Assembly: GCA_964473525.1 (NCBI GenBank)
Contig: CAYYPK010000003.1
Coordinates: 186,001-250,000, forward strand
Direction: 5' to 3'
Length of the DNA stretch: 64,000 nucleotides
DNA from: GCA-2687025 sp964473525
GTDB lineage: Bacteria; Poribacteria; WGA-4E; GCA-2687025
Shown: piece after piece, positions 16,597 to 24,220 of the stretch
How the letters are laid out: the number at the start of each line of letters is the position of its first letter
Position numbering within the stretch: the stretch's first letter is position 1
Program-made: the position numbers and the translations under genes
Notes under the pieces: model-generated
Databases searched by the model: none
Seen by the model: only the letters and a program-made list of their open reading frames with translations
What the model was told of the DNA's origin: nothing

Positions 16597-17655
16597 TCAC
16601 GCTATGTCGATCGGGACATTGCCTGCGCGGTGAGACTCGCTGATGGCGAGATCCACCTGCCGGTCGATACGCCCGTTTGCCGCTCCGTACTCGGGCAGCC
16701 GTTCGCCACGCACGGCGCGCATAATGCTCGCCAGCTCCGACGCGATGGTTATCATGCCGTCGTTCATCGCGTAGCCGCGGAACGGATTCTCCCATTCGAC
16801 CTCGGGAGTCACGTCCGCGACGAACCTATCCAGCGTCGTCCTGCCGTCGACCTCGCACGTCACGCGCTGAATGTCGATCTGACGACGCTCGGTAGCACTT
16901 TCCAACACGTACACGTCGTCGCCGACCGCCATGCCCTTCTCGCCGTAGAGCTCCGTGGAGCTGACGCCCCGCAGCGGCGATCCGAACGCAAGACTCGTGA
17001 AATGCGAGAAGCCCAAGGCGCCGTTTTCGAAGAAGAACGTGGCGTGACGCGAGCGCTCCTTGTCCGCCTGGTTGCCTCGGTAGTCGTGCGGCTGGACGTC
17101 GAAGGCGCCCTCGACACCGACGACCCGCGTGATTGGCACGTCGAAGCCGATGTAGCTGCGCACGAGGCTCACGGCGTGGTAGTTGTGCGTCCGCGAGTTG
17201 TTGTGACCTCGCAGGATGCGGCCGAAGACCCCCGCGAGGATGAGCTCCCGCTTGATACGTTCGCTAGGCGCCCGATACAGGTTCTCCGCCACCTCTATAT
17301 GCGCGCCGTTCTCCTCGGCTAGCGCGATGAGGGCGTCCGCGTCGTCGAGTTGCGACGCCACGGGCGTCTCCATGATGACGCTGATGCCGCGCGCCAACGC
17401 CGCCTGCGCGACGACGTGCGTCTGGGGCGGGTTCACTATGATCGCCACGAAGTCCGGGCGCTCCGCGTCGAGCATCGCCTCGACGTCCGTGTGCCATGGC
17501 ACGTCGTACTTCGCCGCCTGCTCCTCGCCCCGTTTCGCGCCCGTGTTGCACACCGCCGTTAGCCGTAGCTGATCGCTTATCGTGTCGATGGCGGGAAGCC
17601 ACGCCCCCGCCGCGCGCCGGCCCGCGCCGACCATCGCTACGTTCAGTCGCTCCAT
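16597..17655 (-). CDS. Gfo/Idh/MocA family oxidoreductase
   Basis: A 352-residue NAD(P)-dependent sugar or inositol dehydrogenase. The Rossmann motif is VAMVGAGRRAAG at residues 6-17; the family segment DFVAIIVNPPQTHVVAQAAL follows, then VIMETPVA where the catalytic Lys of EKP is replaced (ETP). EVAENLYRAPSE starts the C-terminal beta-sheet domain, which has NYHAVSLVRSYIG and HDYRGNQADK. The missing EKP lysine suggests altered chemistry or specificity. The ATG at 17655 has GGGAG upstream; the frame extends 104 codons further with no homology. A truncated copy of the first 43 codons lies at 19135-19275. Confidence 0.82.
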   Translation of the reverse strand: MERLNVAMVGAGRRAAGAWLPAIDTISDQLRLTAVCNTGAKRGEEQAAKYDVPWHTDVEAMLDAERPDFVAIIVNPPQTHVVAQAALARGISVIMETPVASQLDDADALIALAEENGAHIEVAENLYRAPSERIKRELILAGVFGRILRGHNNSRTHNYHAVSLVRSYIGFDVPITRVVGVEGAFDVQPHDYRGNQADKERSRHATFFFENGALGFSHFTSLAFGSPLRGVSSTELYGEKGMAVGDDVYVLESATERRQIDIQRVTCEVDGRTTLDRFVADVTPEVEWENPFRGYAMNDGMITIASELASIMRAVRGERLPEYGAANGRIDRQVDLAISESHRAGNVPIDIA

Positions 17656-17857
17656 CTCGCCAGCTCCCTTACGCAAGCACCGAATCCAGGCGCCGAGGCG
17701 CCACGTCACACATGGCATAGCACACGCCTGCCGCGCGCGCGAGCCTACCGGGCTGCTTAGCCTCCTCCGTGGTTGCCGATGGAGTATGGCGCCGCTATCT
17801 TTCGTGTGCGCGGCGTCGCGACTCCCGAGGCACCCACAAGTATCTGGCAGAGGGCGC

Positions 17858-19039
17858 ATGCTTCCACCGACAACGGCTTGGGCGCCGCATCCAGCATCCG
17901 CGCTGGTCGTGCTGCTGACCGCTCTGGTCGGGTGCGCCTCGCAGACCATGACCTCGCCCGCGCACAACTACGCGCTACGGCGGCACGGTTCCACTGTGGT
18001 GGCGACCCGCGGCGTAGGTGGGCATAGGGCGGATACGCTCATCAACGGCATCGCCGACCAGGACGCCTGGGACGCCGGAGAGGGGTGGGAGGCCCCGTTC
18101 GTGCGGAACGCGCAGATGGACCTGCGCGCCGGCGGAAGCCTACGGTCGAGGATGGCAAGTGGCTACGCTCAGGTCGAGATCCGGCTGGCAGAGCCTCGTC
18201 GCGTTAACCGCGTAGTCATGCACGCGCTGGACACCGACGACCACCCGTTCAAGGGCATCGAGTCGGGCGAGTTACTCGTGCGATCCCCTGGCGACTCCAC
18301 GGACGTGTGGCGCACGGTCGCGACGATCGAAAAGGGCAAGGTGCTCGTCCGGCGGCAGATCAAGGGCGAAGTCGAACCGCGCACAATCTTCCGCTTCCAA
18401 ACCGAGGAGATCGAAGGCATCCGGCTGAACGTGTATGAGACCGGTGAGGCGATGAGACTCGCGTCCGGCGGGGCGGTGTCCCGAGCTATCTCCGACACGG
18501 CGCGGCTGCTGGAGATTGAGGTAACCGGCCCGGCAGCGCTGGATCTCGTCGACGGGCCAGCCCCATCCGACGAGCCGGCAGGGGTTCCGTCTCGCGCCAC
18601 CGTCGGTCTGCCCGCGCCGGGATTCGAGCACCCGGACGCCGTCACAGGCCGAAGTTCCTCCTTGTCGGACTACCGCGGCCGCGTCGTGCTGCTGTACCTG
18701 TTCGCGCCGTTCGCCAACGTTGCCTCGATGATCGACCTCGTCGACCTCCAGATGAGGTACGACAGTCCCGACCTCGTCATACTCGGGCTCTCGCACGAAA
18801 AGACGAACGGTCGACAGACTCGCCAGATGATGGAACGGTACCACATCGACTTCCCCGTCCTGCTGACCGACGAAGCCACCGTGACCCAGTACGAGGGCCT
18901 GGGGTCGGCTTACATCATCGGCCGCGACGGCGTGTTGTTGGATCGGTTCGGGATAACTCGGGCGCGCGACATGGGGCCGCTGCTGGATGCGGTGATTGCA
19001 GGTGGCGGAGCGCCTGCGGTTGGTCTCGGCGACCGGTGA
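17858..19039 (+). CDS. Lipoprotein with discoidin-like and Cys-less thioredoxin-fold domains
   Basis: A 393-residue protein starting with a lipoprotein signal (TALVGC, modified Cys near residue 27). The middle part (about 60-225) looks like a discoidin/F5-8C-type beta-sandwich: LINGIADQDAWD, YAQVEIRLAEPRRVNRVVMH, RLLEIEVTG. The C-terminal 150 residues are a TlpA/AhpC-like thioredoxin fold: LPAPGFEHPDAVTG, YRGRVVLLYLFAPFANVASM, then LGLSHEKTNG and GSAYIIGRDGVLLDRF. At the place where the redox CxxC should be, the sequence is APFANVAS, so it cannot do disulfide chemistry. A structural or binding role is more likely. The ATG at 17858 has AGAGGG upstream. Confidence 0.65.
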   Translation: MLPPTTAWAPHPASALVVLLTALVGCASQTMTSPAHNYALRRHGSTVVATRGVGGHRADTLINGIADQDAWDAGEGWEAPFVRNAQMDLRAGGSLRSRMASGYAQVEIRLAEPRRVNRVVMHALDTDDHPFKGIESGELLVRSPGDSTDVWRTVATIEKGKVLVRRQIKGEVEPRTIFRFQTEEIEGIRLNVYETGEAMRLASGGAVSRAISDTARLLEIEVTGPAALDLVDGPAPSDEPAGVPSRATVGLPAPGFEHPDAVTGRSSSLSDYRGRVVLLYLFAPFANVASMIDLVDLQMRYDSPDLVILGLSHEKTNGRQTRQMMERYHIDFPVLLTDEATVTQYEGLGSAYIIGRDGVLLDRFGITRARDMGPLLDAVIAGGGAPAVGLGDR

Positions 19040-19134
19040 GCAGCCGCGAACTACGCGAGCAAGCTCTATTAGGGCTGTTGCCGTTGCCCGCCACCCCGTC
19101 GAATGCCCGCACAACGTACGCGTGCCGTGTCACG

Positions 19135-19275
19135 CTAGACACCGTCGCCGCGCTCCGCTCCAGTGTTGCACACCGCCGTTAGCCGCAACTGGTAGCGAAT
19201 CACGTCGATCGCGGGGAGCCAGGCTCCCGCCGCGCGTCTCCCGGCGCCCACCATCGCTACGCTGAGTCTGTCCAT
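19135..19275 (-). pseudogene. Truncated N-terminal copy of the Gfo/Idh/MocA gene
   Basis: A 46-codon frame on the minus strand begins MDRLSVAMVGAGRRAAGAWL and continues QLRLTAVCNTGAERGDGV before a TAG. It matches residues 1-43 of the full oxidoreductase at 16597-17655 with few changes, then diverges. Similarity also continues a little upstream (TGGCATAGCA near both starts). It is a duplicated 5' end with no downstream domain, so non-functional as a dehydrogenase. Confidence 0.85.
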
Positions 19276-19411
19276 GGCCCTCCCCTATTCCACTCCGTCA
19301 TGGCATAGCAGAGCCGCGCGCTGAGTTCGAGGGCGCCCCGTCCCCGTGCCAGAGAATACACATACTGTGTTATAGACGTCCGTTGTAGGCAGCACAATGT
19401 CTCGGATATAC

Positions 19412-19440
19412 TTGCGCACCCCCTCTCCTTATGGTATTCT
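19412..19440 (+). promoter_or_regulatory. Possible sigma-70-type promoter
   Basis: TTGCGC (19412-19417) and TATTCT (19435-19440) are spaced by exactly 17 bases in an unusually AT-rich stretch, about 40 bases before the GTG of the first gene of the phage-like cassette. Confidence 0.35.
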
Positions 19441-19481
19441 CCTGTACCGCACGAGTTTATAAAGCGAAAGGTCCAAGATAG

Positions 19482-19769
19482 GTGCCAGAATCGAATCCGG
19501 TGGTCGGCACTCTCCAGCCGGAGCGGCACGATCACTTCCGACGGCTTCAGCAGGCCCTCGACGAGCGACGCCACGAGGAGCTGCGAGCGCACGACGAACT
19601 GCTAAATGCGCGCGTCGTGATAGGAGCCCTGCAAACGCAACTCGAGAAGCTATGGGATGAGACGGTCACAGATCATGACCCCCGTCCTGACGGCGAATAT
19701 ACGATCGACGACGACGGCCGGGTCATTGAGGTTCTGCCGCAAGTCCCGACAGTCCAGAGGAGCACGTAA
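19482..19769 (+). CDS. Small coiled-coil hypothetical protein
   Basis: A 95-residue protein not matched to a family. Residues 13-60 are charged and helical (RHDHFRRLQQALDERRHEEL, then ALQTQLEKLWDE) and likely form a coiled coil; the end is acidic (DGEYTIDDDGRVIEVLP). The start is a GTG with a weak upstream purine stretch. It ends with TAA at 19767-19769, and the same reading frame stays open for another 253 codons. The last bases of this gene carry AGAGGAG, placed as the ribosome site of the next gene. It may be the first gene of the cassette that runs to 24021. Confidence 0.5.
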   Translation: MPESNPVVGTLQPERHDHFRRLQQALDERRHEELRAHDELLNARVVIGALQTQLEKLWDETVTDHDPRPDGEYTIDDDGRVIEVLPQVPTVQRST

Positions 19770-20531
19770 GTAGCAGTTTACCCGTCAAACACCTTCACGC
19801 CCGGCGTTTCCCCAATCGAGACGAACACTGACGACGGCTCGATCGAACTGAATGCCGCCTACTTCAACAAGCGTGACTACGAATTCGAGGCCATCGAGAC
19901 CGCGCTGGGCACCGACCTCGTACCCGACACGAGCACGGGATTCAGCGACTACGCCGCCGTGGTGAAGCCTGGCTCTGTGAAGTACCTTAACCTCGCGGGG
20001 ACCGGCTCGCACAAGGTGGCGGTCGGCTCGTTCAGCACTGACGACCCAGCCGGCTGGCTCCATGTACGGCGCGGCGATGCCGGGGCGGTGACCCCGTCGA
20101 CATCTGCTGACGAGTTGGTGATTGAGGACGACAGTACGGTTGGCATGACGCTGATGTTCCCCGACGCGAGCAATGGCAACATCTACTGGCGGTCTCCCTC
20201 GGCGACCAACCGCGCGCTTCTGCAATATAGCGGCGCCAACAAGAACCTGCATGTCGGCTCGATGGAGGCGGGCGGCAAACTCACGCTGCGTAGTGGCGCC
20301 AACGTGCGGGCCGTGACGATAGATGAGGATCAGAACGCGTCGTTCGTGGGTAGCGTGGTCCTCGAGGAAGACAGTAGTCCAGCGTCACCTGCCGCTGGCT
20401 CAGAGTGCGTTGTCTACATGAAGTCCGACAAGTTCGTGATCGCCTACAACGACGGCGGCACGACCAAGTACCGCTCGCTGGACCTGACTAGCACGGACGC
20501 GGCTTGGGATTACTCGACCACGGCTCCCTGA
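19770..20531 (+). CDS. Phage tail-fibre-like protein; start codon appears to be GTA
   Basis: Read from 19770, the product is 253 residues. Its N-terminus (AVYPSNTFTPGVSP, then FNKRDYEFEAIETALGTDLV) has the pattern seen at the start of many phage tail fibre and structural proteins: a short extended stretch followed by an E-x-I-E-A-I-E-T helix. Later parts (NIYWRSPSATNRALLQYSG, KLTLRSGANVRAVTIDEDQN, SPAAGSECVVYMKSDKF) resemble fibre or S74-like shaft regions. AGGAG at 19758-19762 is seven bases before GTA at 19770, exactly where ATG or GTG is expected; the first normal start in frame is GTG at 19959, inside the conserved part. So either GTA is used, the start was lost by mutation, or the base is an error. 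No signal peptide. Confidence 0.6.
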   Translation, partial: VAVYPSNTFTPGVSPIETNTDDGSIELNAAYFNKRDYEFEAIETALGTDLVPDTSTGFSDYAAVVKPGSVKYLNLAGTGSHKVAVGSFSTDDPAGWLHVRRGDAGAVTPSTSADELVIEDDSTVGMTLMFPDASNGNIYWRSPSATNRALLQYSGANKNLHVGSMEAGGKLTLRSGANVRAVTIDEDQNASFVGSVVLEEDSSPASPAAGSECVVYMKSDKFVIAYNDGGTTKYRSLDLTSTDAAWDYSTTAP

Positions 20532-20539
20532 GCGCAGCG

Positions 20540-20563
20540 CGCGGAGGGCTTCTGTCCTCCGCG
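20540..20563 (+). terminator. Hairpin after fibre-like gene
   Basis: CGCGGAGG (20540-20547) pairs with CCTCCGCG (20556-20563) over 8 bp with an 8-base loop, nine bases past the stop codon. Confidence 0.5.
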
Positions 20564-20613
20564 TCACCCTCAGCCGCTGCAGCACCGTTACACGCAGACA
20601 GGACTAAGACGAA

Positions 20614-22362
20614 ATGGCAAAAGCGCATCACGACGTGGTAGTCGGCATGATGGGCCTCACGGGGAGCAACCCTGAGAGTTCCTCCGGCAGCACCCTGGCG
20701 TCGCTCAAGACGGAAATCAAGCGCGCCTACATGGGCGACCCCATCAGCCCATATCAGGCCTGCAACACCATCCACTCGTACTCCGACCCTCTCGCCTGGA
20801 CGAAGATCTCTACCTACAAGACGGCGATACCTTGGCATACGCCGCCCATCACGACCACGGAACGGGAGGACCGTATCGAGCGGAACGCGGAGATGTGGCG
20901 CACGTTCATCCAGGCGATCGCCGATGTGAACGATGAGGTCGGCGGCGGGAACATCAAGGGCGTCATATCGAGAAACCTGGCGGCGCTTGTCGCTGGAAAG
21001 TATGGGGCCAGGTTCGCTTGGGACCCAGACGATATTGAGGAGTACGCCGCACTCACCGCCGAAAAGATCAAGGACGACGGCAACGAGGATCTTGTGCATG
21101 GGTGGTACCTCTCCGACGAGGGCTGGGCAGGAGGCGACGCGACGAAGGAGGACTTCCGAACGGCCGCCGTGCGGGTCCACGAGGGGCAGAAGAGCGAGTG
21201 TGTGAACTGGCCGTTCCTGTGGACAGAGCCAGCGAACATCTCGCAGGGCTCCCCGCCCAGGGACGAGTACTTCTGGAAGTTGGACGCGGGCAAGCAGAAA
21301 TACGCCGTCTGGTCTGCGACGGAGTTCGACATCTGGCTGCGGTATTTCTTCCCGCAGACCTACGCGCCGACCGACCCGAACCGCGAGGACGCCCTGTCTG
21401 ACGCCACCCTCATCTGGATGCCCTTCGACTTCCCATGGGGGTCGGCCAACCTCCGGTGGCGCTACCGTCGGCACAAGGACACCAGCGGCGTCGTCAGCGA
21501 TAAGCTGTCGGACAACCCGCCATGGGAGGCGTGGGACACTTTCCTAGACACGTTCCGCACCAAGTACCCAGACTCGAACGAGCACTACTCGGCGCGACTG
21601 CAGTTCAACCCGGTCTTCGCGTGCTCGCGCCAGGCGAGCAACCAGTGGCCGCGCCATGTTGACGCGCACAAGACTGTTCGCACTCTGATGAACCTGCGCC
21701 AGCACTGGATCGACGACCTGAGCGACGACCGGTTCACGGGGTTCCAGATGATCACGTGGAACCAGGGCGTTGCGCCAGCGAGCGGCAGTGGGGCGTGGGA
21801 CGCGTGGGAGCAGTCGGGGACGTATCGGTGGGCGGAGGCCATCCAGAACGAGACGACGGCGGGCACCGAAGGCCTCTCAGACGTGTTCCCCACGTCGAGC
21901 AAGATCAACTCTGTCTCGGAGCAGACGAACAACACCGACGAGGGCTTCCGGATTGAATACCAACTCGCGCCAACGACGGTGATGGGGGCAACCGGCATCA
22001 CGATGGGTACGTCCACCATCATGGGCAAACGGGTCGACTGGCACATTGAGATCTGGACGATGACGAGCGGCTCAAGGACGACCCTCGTGCGCACCATCGA
22101 CGAGGGGTACGACTACCCGAACGGCACGAACAAGAGCATCTCCCCACACGGCGTGTATTCTGGCAATGCGGTCTCGCAAGGCTCCGGGAAGCTGATAGGC
22201 ACTGCGGCCTTCTGGGAGGGATACTGGGACCATGGTACGCATGACGGCGAGAACGCGCCATTCGTCACCGGCTCCGGCCAGGATTACGGGGCGTTCCTGG
22301 TCGTCGATGGCACGAGGCTCGACAGCACGGGTGAGTACGTGGAGTTCAAGAAGACAGCATGA
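20614..22362 (+). CDS. MAKxHHD family protein, copy 1 (putative barrel plus FlgD-like Ig domain)
   Basis: A 582-residue protein of no family I recognise. It begins MAKAHHDVVVGM without a signal peptide. Shared blocks with the 53897 gene are GGGNIKGVISRNLAAL, GWYLSDEG, PRHVDAHKTVRTLMNLRQ, DDRFTGFQMITWN and GTYRWAEAIQNE; the aromatic, acidic strand-end pattern suggests a TIM-barrel hydrolase-like core. The last 150 residues look like a FlgD-type Ig domain (IEIWTMTSGSRTTLVRTIDE, FWEGYWD, GAFLVVDGT). Lying after a tail-fibre-like gene and lacking a signal, it could be a tail-spike-like glycan-binding or cleaving protein; this is inference. A TolB-type propeller follows. Confidence 0.6.
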   Translation: MAKAHHDVVVGMMGLTGSNPESSSGSTLASLKTEIKRAYMGDPISPYQACNTIHSYSDPLAWTKISTYKTAIPWHTPPITTTEREDRIERNAEMWRTFIQAIADVNDEVGGGNIKGVISRNLAALVAGKYGARFAWDPDDIEEYAALTAEKIKDDGNEDLVHGWYLSDEGWAGGDATKEDFRTAAVRVHEGQKSECVNWPFLWTEPANISQGSPPRDEYFWKLDAGKQKYAVWSATEFDIWLRYFFPQTYAPTDPNREDALSDATLIWMPFDFPWGSANLRWRYRRHKDTSGVVSDKLSDNPPWEAWDTFLDTFRTKYPDSNEHYSARLQFNPVFACSRQASNQWPRHVDAHKTVRTLMNLRQHWIDDLSDDRFTGFQMITWNQGVAPASGSGAWDAWEQSGTYRWAEAIQNETTAGTEGLSDVFPTSSKINSVSEQTNNTDEGFRIEYQLAPTTVMGATGITMGTSTIMGKRVDWHIEIWTMTSGSRTTLVRTIDEGYDYPNGTNKSISPHGVYSGNAVSQGSGKLIGTAAFWEGYWDHGTHDGENAPFVTGSGQDYGAFLVVDGTRLDSTGEYVEFKKTA

Positions 22363-22426
22363 ACCGGCCGGCGCCTGAGGGCTCTCCGTCGGGTCGTGCG
22401 TCGGCGCTCCATCTGCCGTGGCCGCT

Positions 22427-22457
22427 CCTTGCCTCGTGCTTCTAGCCCGAGGCAAGG
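22427..22457 (+). terminator. 10-bp hairpin between MAKxHHD and propeller genes
   Basis: CCTTGCCTCG (22427-22436) pairs perfectly with CGAGGCAAGG (22448-22457), loop 11 bases. It lies between the stop at 22362 and the strong ribosome site at 22489 and may separate or attenuate the two genes. Confidence 0.5.
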
Positions 22458-22501
22458 ACAGCCGCGACACCGAGGCGCGCCCGCCTGGAAGGAGGCACTG
22501 T

Positions 22502-23482
22502 GTGCGAACGATACCGGCGACGGCTGTCTTACTGATCCTTTTTGTCGCGAGCGTTCGGGCCGCGCGAGGTTCCGACCCGCATGTGCTCTATTCTGGCTCC
22601 TATCAGGGAGAGACCGGACTGCTATCGGTCTTGCCAGACGGCTCTGGCCGTACCTTGCGAGTTGCGGTTGGGCTCGGCCACGCGCGTGTCTCGATGGCCA
22701 GTGGCAGAATCGCTGGAGCCATCGGCGCCAGTGACGAGAGCATCGACATCCACGTTGCAGATTGGAGCGGAGCGGATCCCGTCAATGTGACGCAGCACCC
22801 CGCACGAGACGTCAGACCCGCGTGGTCACCGGATGGGTTCCGGCTGGCGTTCGCTTCGGATCGCGACGCTGGCCGTGAGGAGTGGGACGTTTACACGATG
22901 GCCGCGGATGGCAGCGAGATCCGACGGCTGACAACGATGGCAGCGCCCGACCTGGACCCCACGTGGTCCCCGGACGGCACGCAGATCGCCTTCGCGACGG
23001 ATCGCGACAACCCGGACCCCATCGCAGGCATCGTCAACCGCGAAGTCTACATCATGACCGACGACGGTGAGATAGTGCGCAACGTGACCCAGCACCCCAA
23101 TCGCGACGAGCAGCCGGCCTGGTCGCCCGACGGCACTCGCATCGCCTTCACGTCGACGCGTGACAACGGGAACTGGGACATCTACGTCATCAACGTCGAC
23201 GGAACCGGGCTGCAGCGCCTGACGTCCCACCACGAGATGGACCAGCGACCTGCGTGGTCTCCCGATGGGCAGTACATCGCATTCCAGTCGCAGCGTGAAG
23301 GCAACTTCGACATCTATGTGATGGACAGCGACGGGTCGAACCTACGGAACCTGACCAACAGTCCCGGCCGGGACAGCGATCCGGACTGGTTCGACCCGGA
23401 CTTCGTCACTCCGGTGTCTCCGGCGGGGCAGCGCGTTCTCACCTGGGGGTGGCTCAGACAGCTTGAGGCCGCGGACCGATGA
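22502..23482 (+). CDS. Exported TolB-type beta-propeller with TxWG tail (copy 1)
   Basis: A 326-residue protein with a signal peptide (TAVLLILFVASVRAARG) and a propeller of TolB/PD40 repeats: AWSPDGFRLAFASDRD, TWSPDGTQIAFATDRD, AWSPDGTRIAFTSTRD and AWSPDGQYIAFQSQRE. Such propellers bind proteins or peptides, or sometimes glycans, outside the cytoplasm. The C-terminus is GQRVLTWGWLRQLEAADR, matching the tails of the other propellers and LamG proteins in the window. AAGGAGG at 22489-22495 fixes GTG at 22502. Its stop overlaps the ATG of the glycosyltransferase gene (ATGA), so the two are translationally coupled. Confidence 0.82.
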   Translation: MRTIPATAVLLILFVASVRAARGSDPHVLYSGSYQGETGLLSVLPDGSGRTLRVAVGLGHARVSMASGRIAGAIGASDESIDIHVADWSGADPVNVTQHPARDVRPAWSPDGFRLAFASDRDAGREEWDVYTMAADGSEIRRLTTMAAPDLDPTWSPDGTQIAFATDRDNPDPIAGIVNREVYIMTDDGEIVRNVTQHPNRDEQPAWSPDGTRIAFTSTRDNGNWDIYVINVDGTGLQRLTSHHEMDQRPAWSPDGQYIAFQSQREGNFDIYVMDSDGSNLRNLTNSPGRDSDPDWFDPDFVTPVSPAGQRVLTWGWLRQLEAADR

Positions 23483-24021
23483 CCGCGGAGCCCGTGGATG
23501 TCGTCATGCCCATCGAGGAGGGGCGCAACATCCCTCGCGAGGTCGTGGCGGGCCTTGCCGCGCAGACCGTGCCCACGCGCCTGTGGGTATCCACGAGCGT
23601 CGGCGACCGGCGGCACGCGGACGCTCGGAACCACGTCAAGCAGTACGGTCAGTCGTCCTACGTCCTCATGCTCGACAACGACGTAGCGATGCCACCGGGC
23701 TCGTTGCATGCCATGGTCGTCCATTTGGACGCCCAGGAGGATTACGGCGCCATTGCCCTCTGCAAGCACTCGCGCGTCGAGTTCGCTACGGAGGCCGACT
23801 GGCTGTCCGCAGACCACGTCGACATGTCGTGCGTCCTCTTCCGCCGCGAAGTACTGGAGCAGGTGACGTTCCTCGACCGGCACAACCAGGACCGGCTGGG
23901 CCGCAAGAGTCGCGGCTGCGAGTGCGCGAACTGCTGCGCGGACATCCGCGCCATGGGTTTGCAGATCGGCTTCCTCCCAAACGTCTACGCCGAGCACCTG
24001 CACCAGCAAGCGCGCGGCTAG
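23479..24021 (+). CDS. Small GT2-like glycosyltransferase
   Basis: A 180-residue protein resembling the GT-A fold of family 2 glycosyltransferases, but short and without a membrane segment. DVVMPIEEGRNIPREVVAGL opens the fold and VLMLDNDVAMPPGSLHAMV holds the DxD-type metal/nucleotide site (DND). The C-terminal part has unusual cysteines (CECANCC near residue 155). It overlaps the propeller gene by four bases and so belongs to the same operon. A decayed copy of residues about 93-150 lies at 30307-30480, beside another propeller gene. It might glycosylate the cassette proteins, but the sequence does not show this. Confidence 0.6.
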   Translation: MTAEPVDVVMPIEEGRNIPREVVAGLAAQTVPTRLWVSTSVGDRRHADARNHVKQYGQSSYVLMLDNDVAMPPGSLHAMVVHLDAQEDYGAIALCKHSRVEFATEADWLSADHVDMSCVLFRREVLEQVTFLDRHNQDRLGRKSRGCECANCCADIRAMGLQIGFLPNVYAEHLHQQARG

Positions 24022-24220
24022 CTGCCGCCTGTCATTCGGCCCCAGCGCGGCGTGCCCCGCCGTGCTACGGGCCTGGCAGGCCGGAGATGCCACGCATCCT
24101 CCAGGGTGACATATCGGCCTCTGCCCGGCATCGCTCTGCTTCCTCGAGCAGTGACCTTCGCGAGGCGTTTAGCCCATCGGAGCAGCACACGTACGCAGTG
24201 CACGCACGCGCTATGTAGAG

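Noticed and set aside
19482..24021. A complete prophage
   Set aside because: No integrase, terminase, portal, capsid, tape measure, attachment sites or flanking tRNA were found; only isolated tail-like genes.
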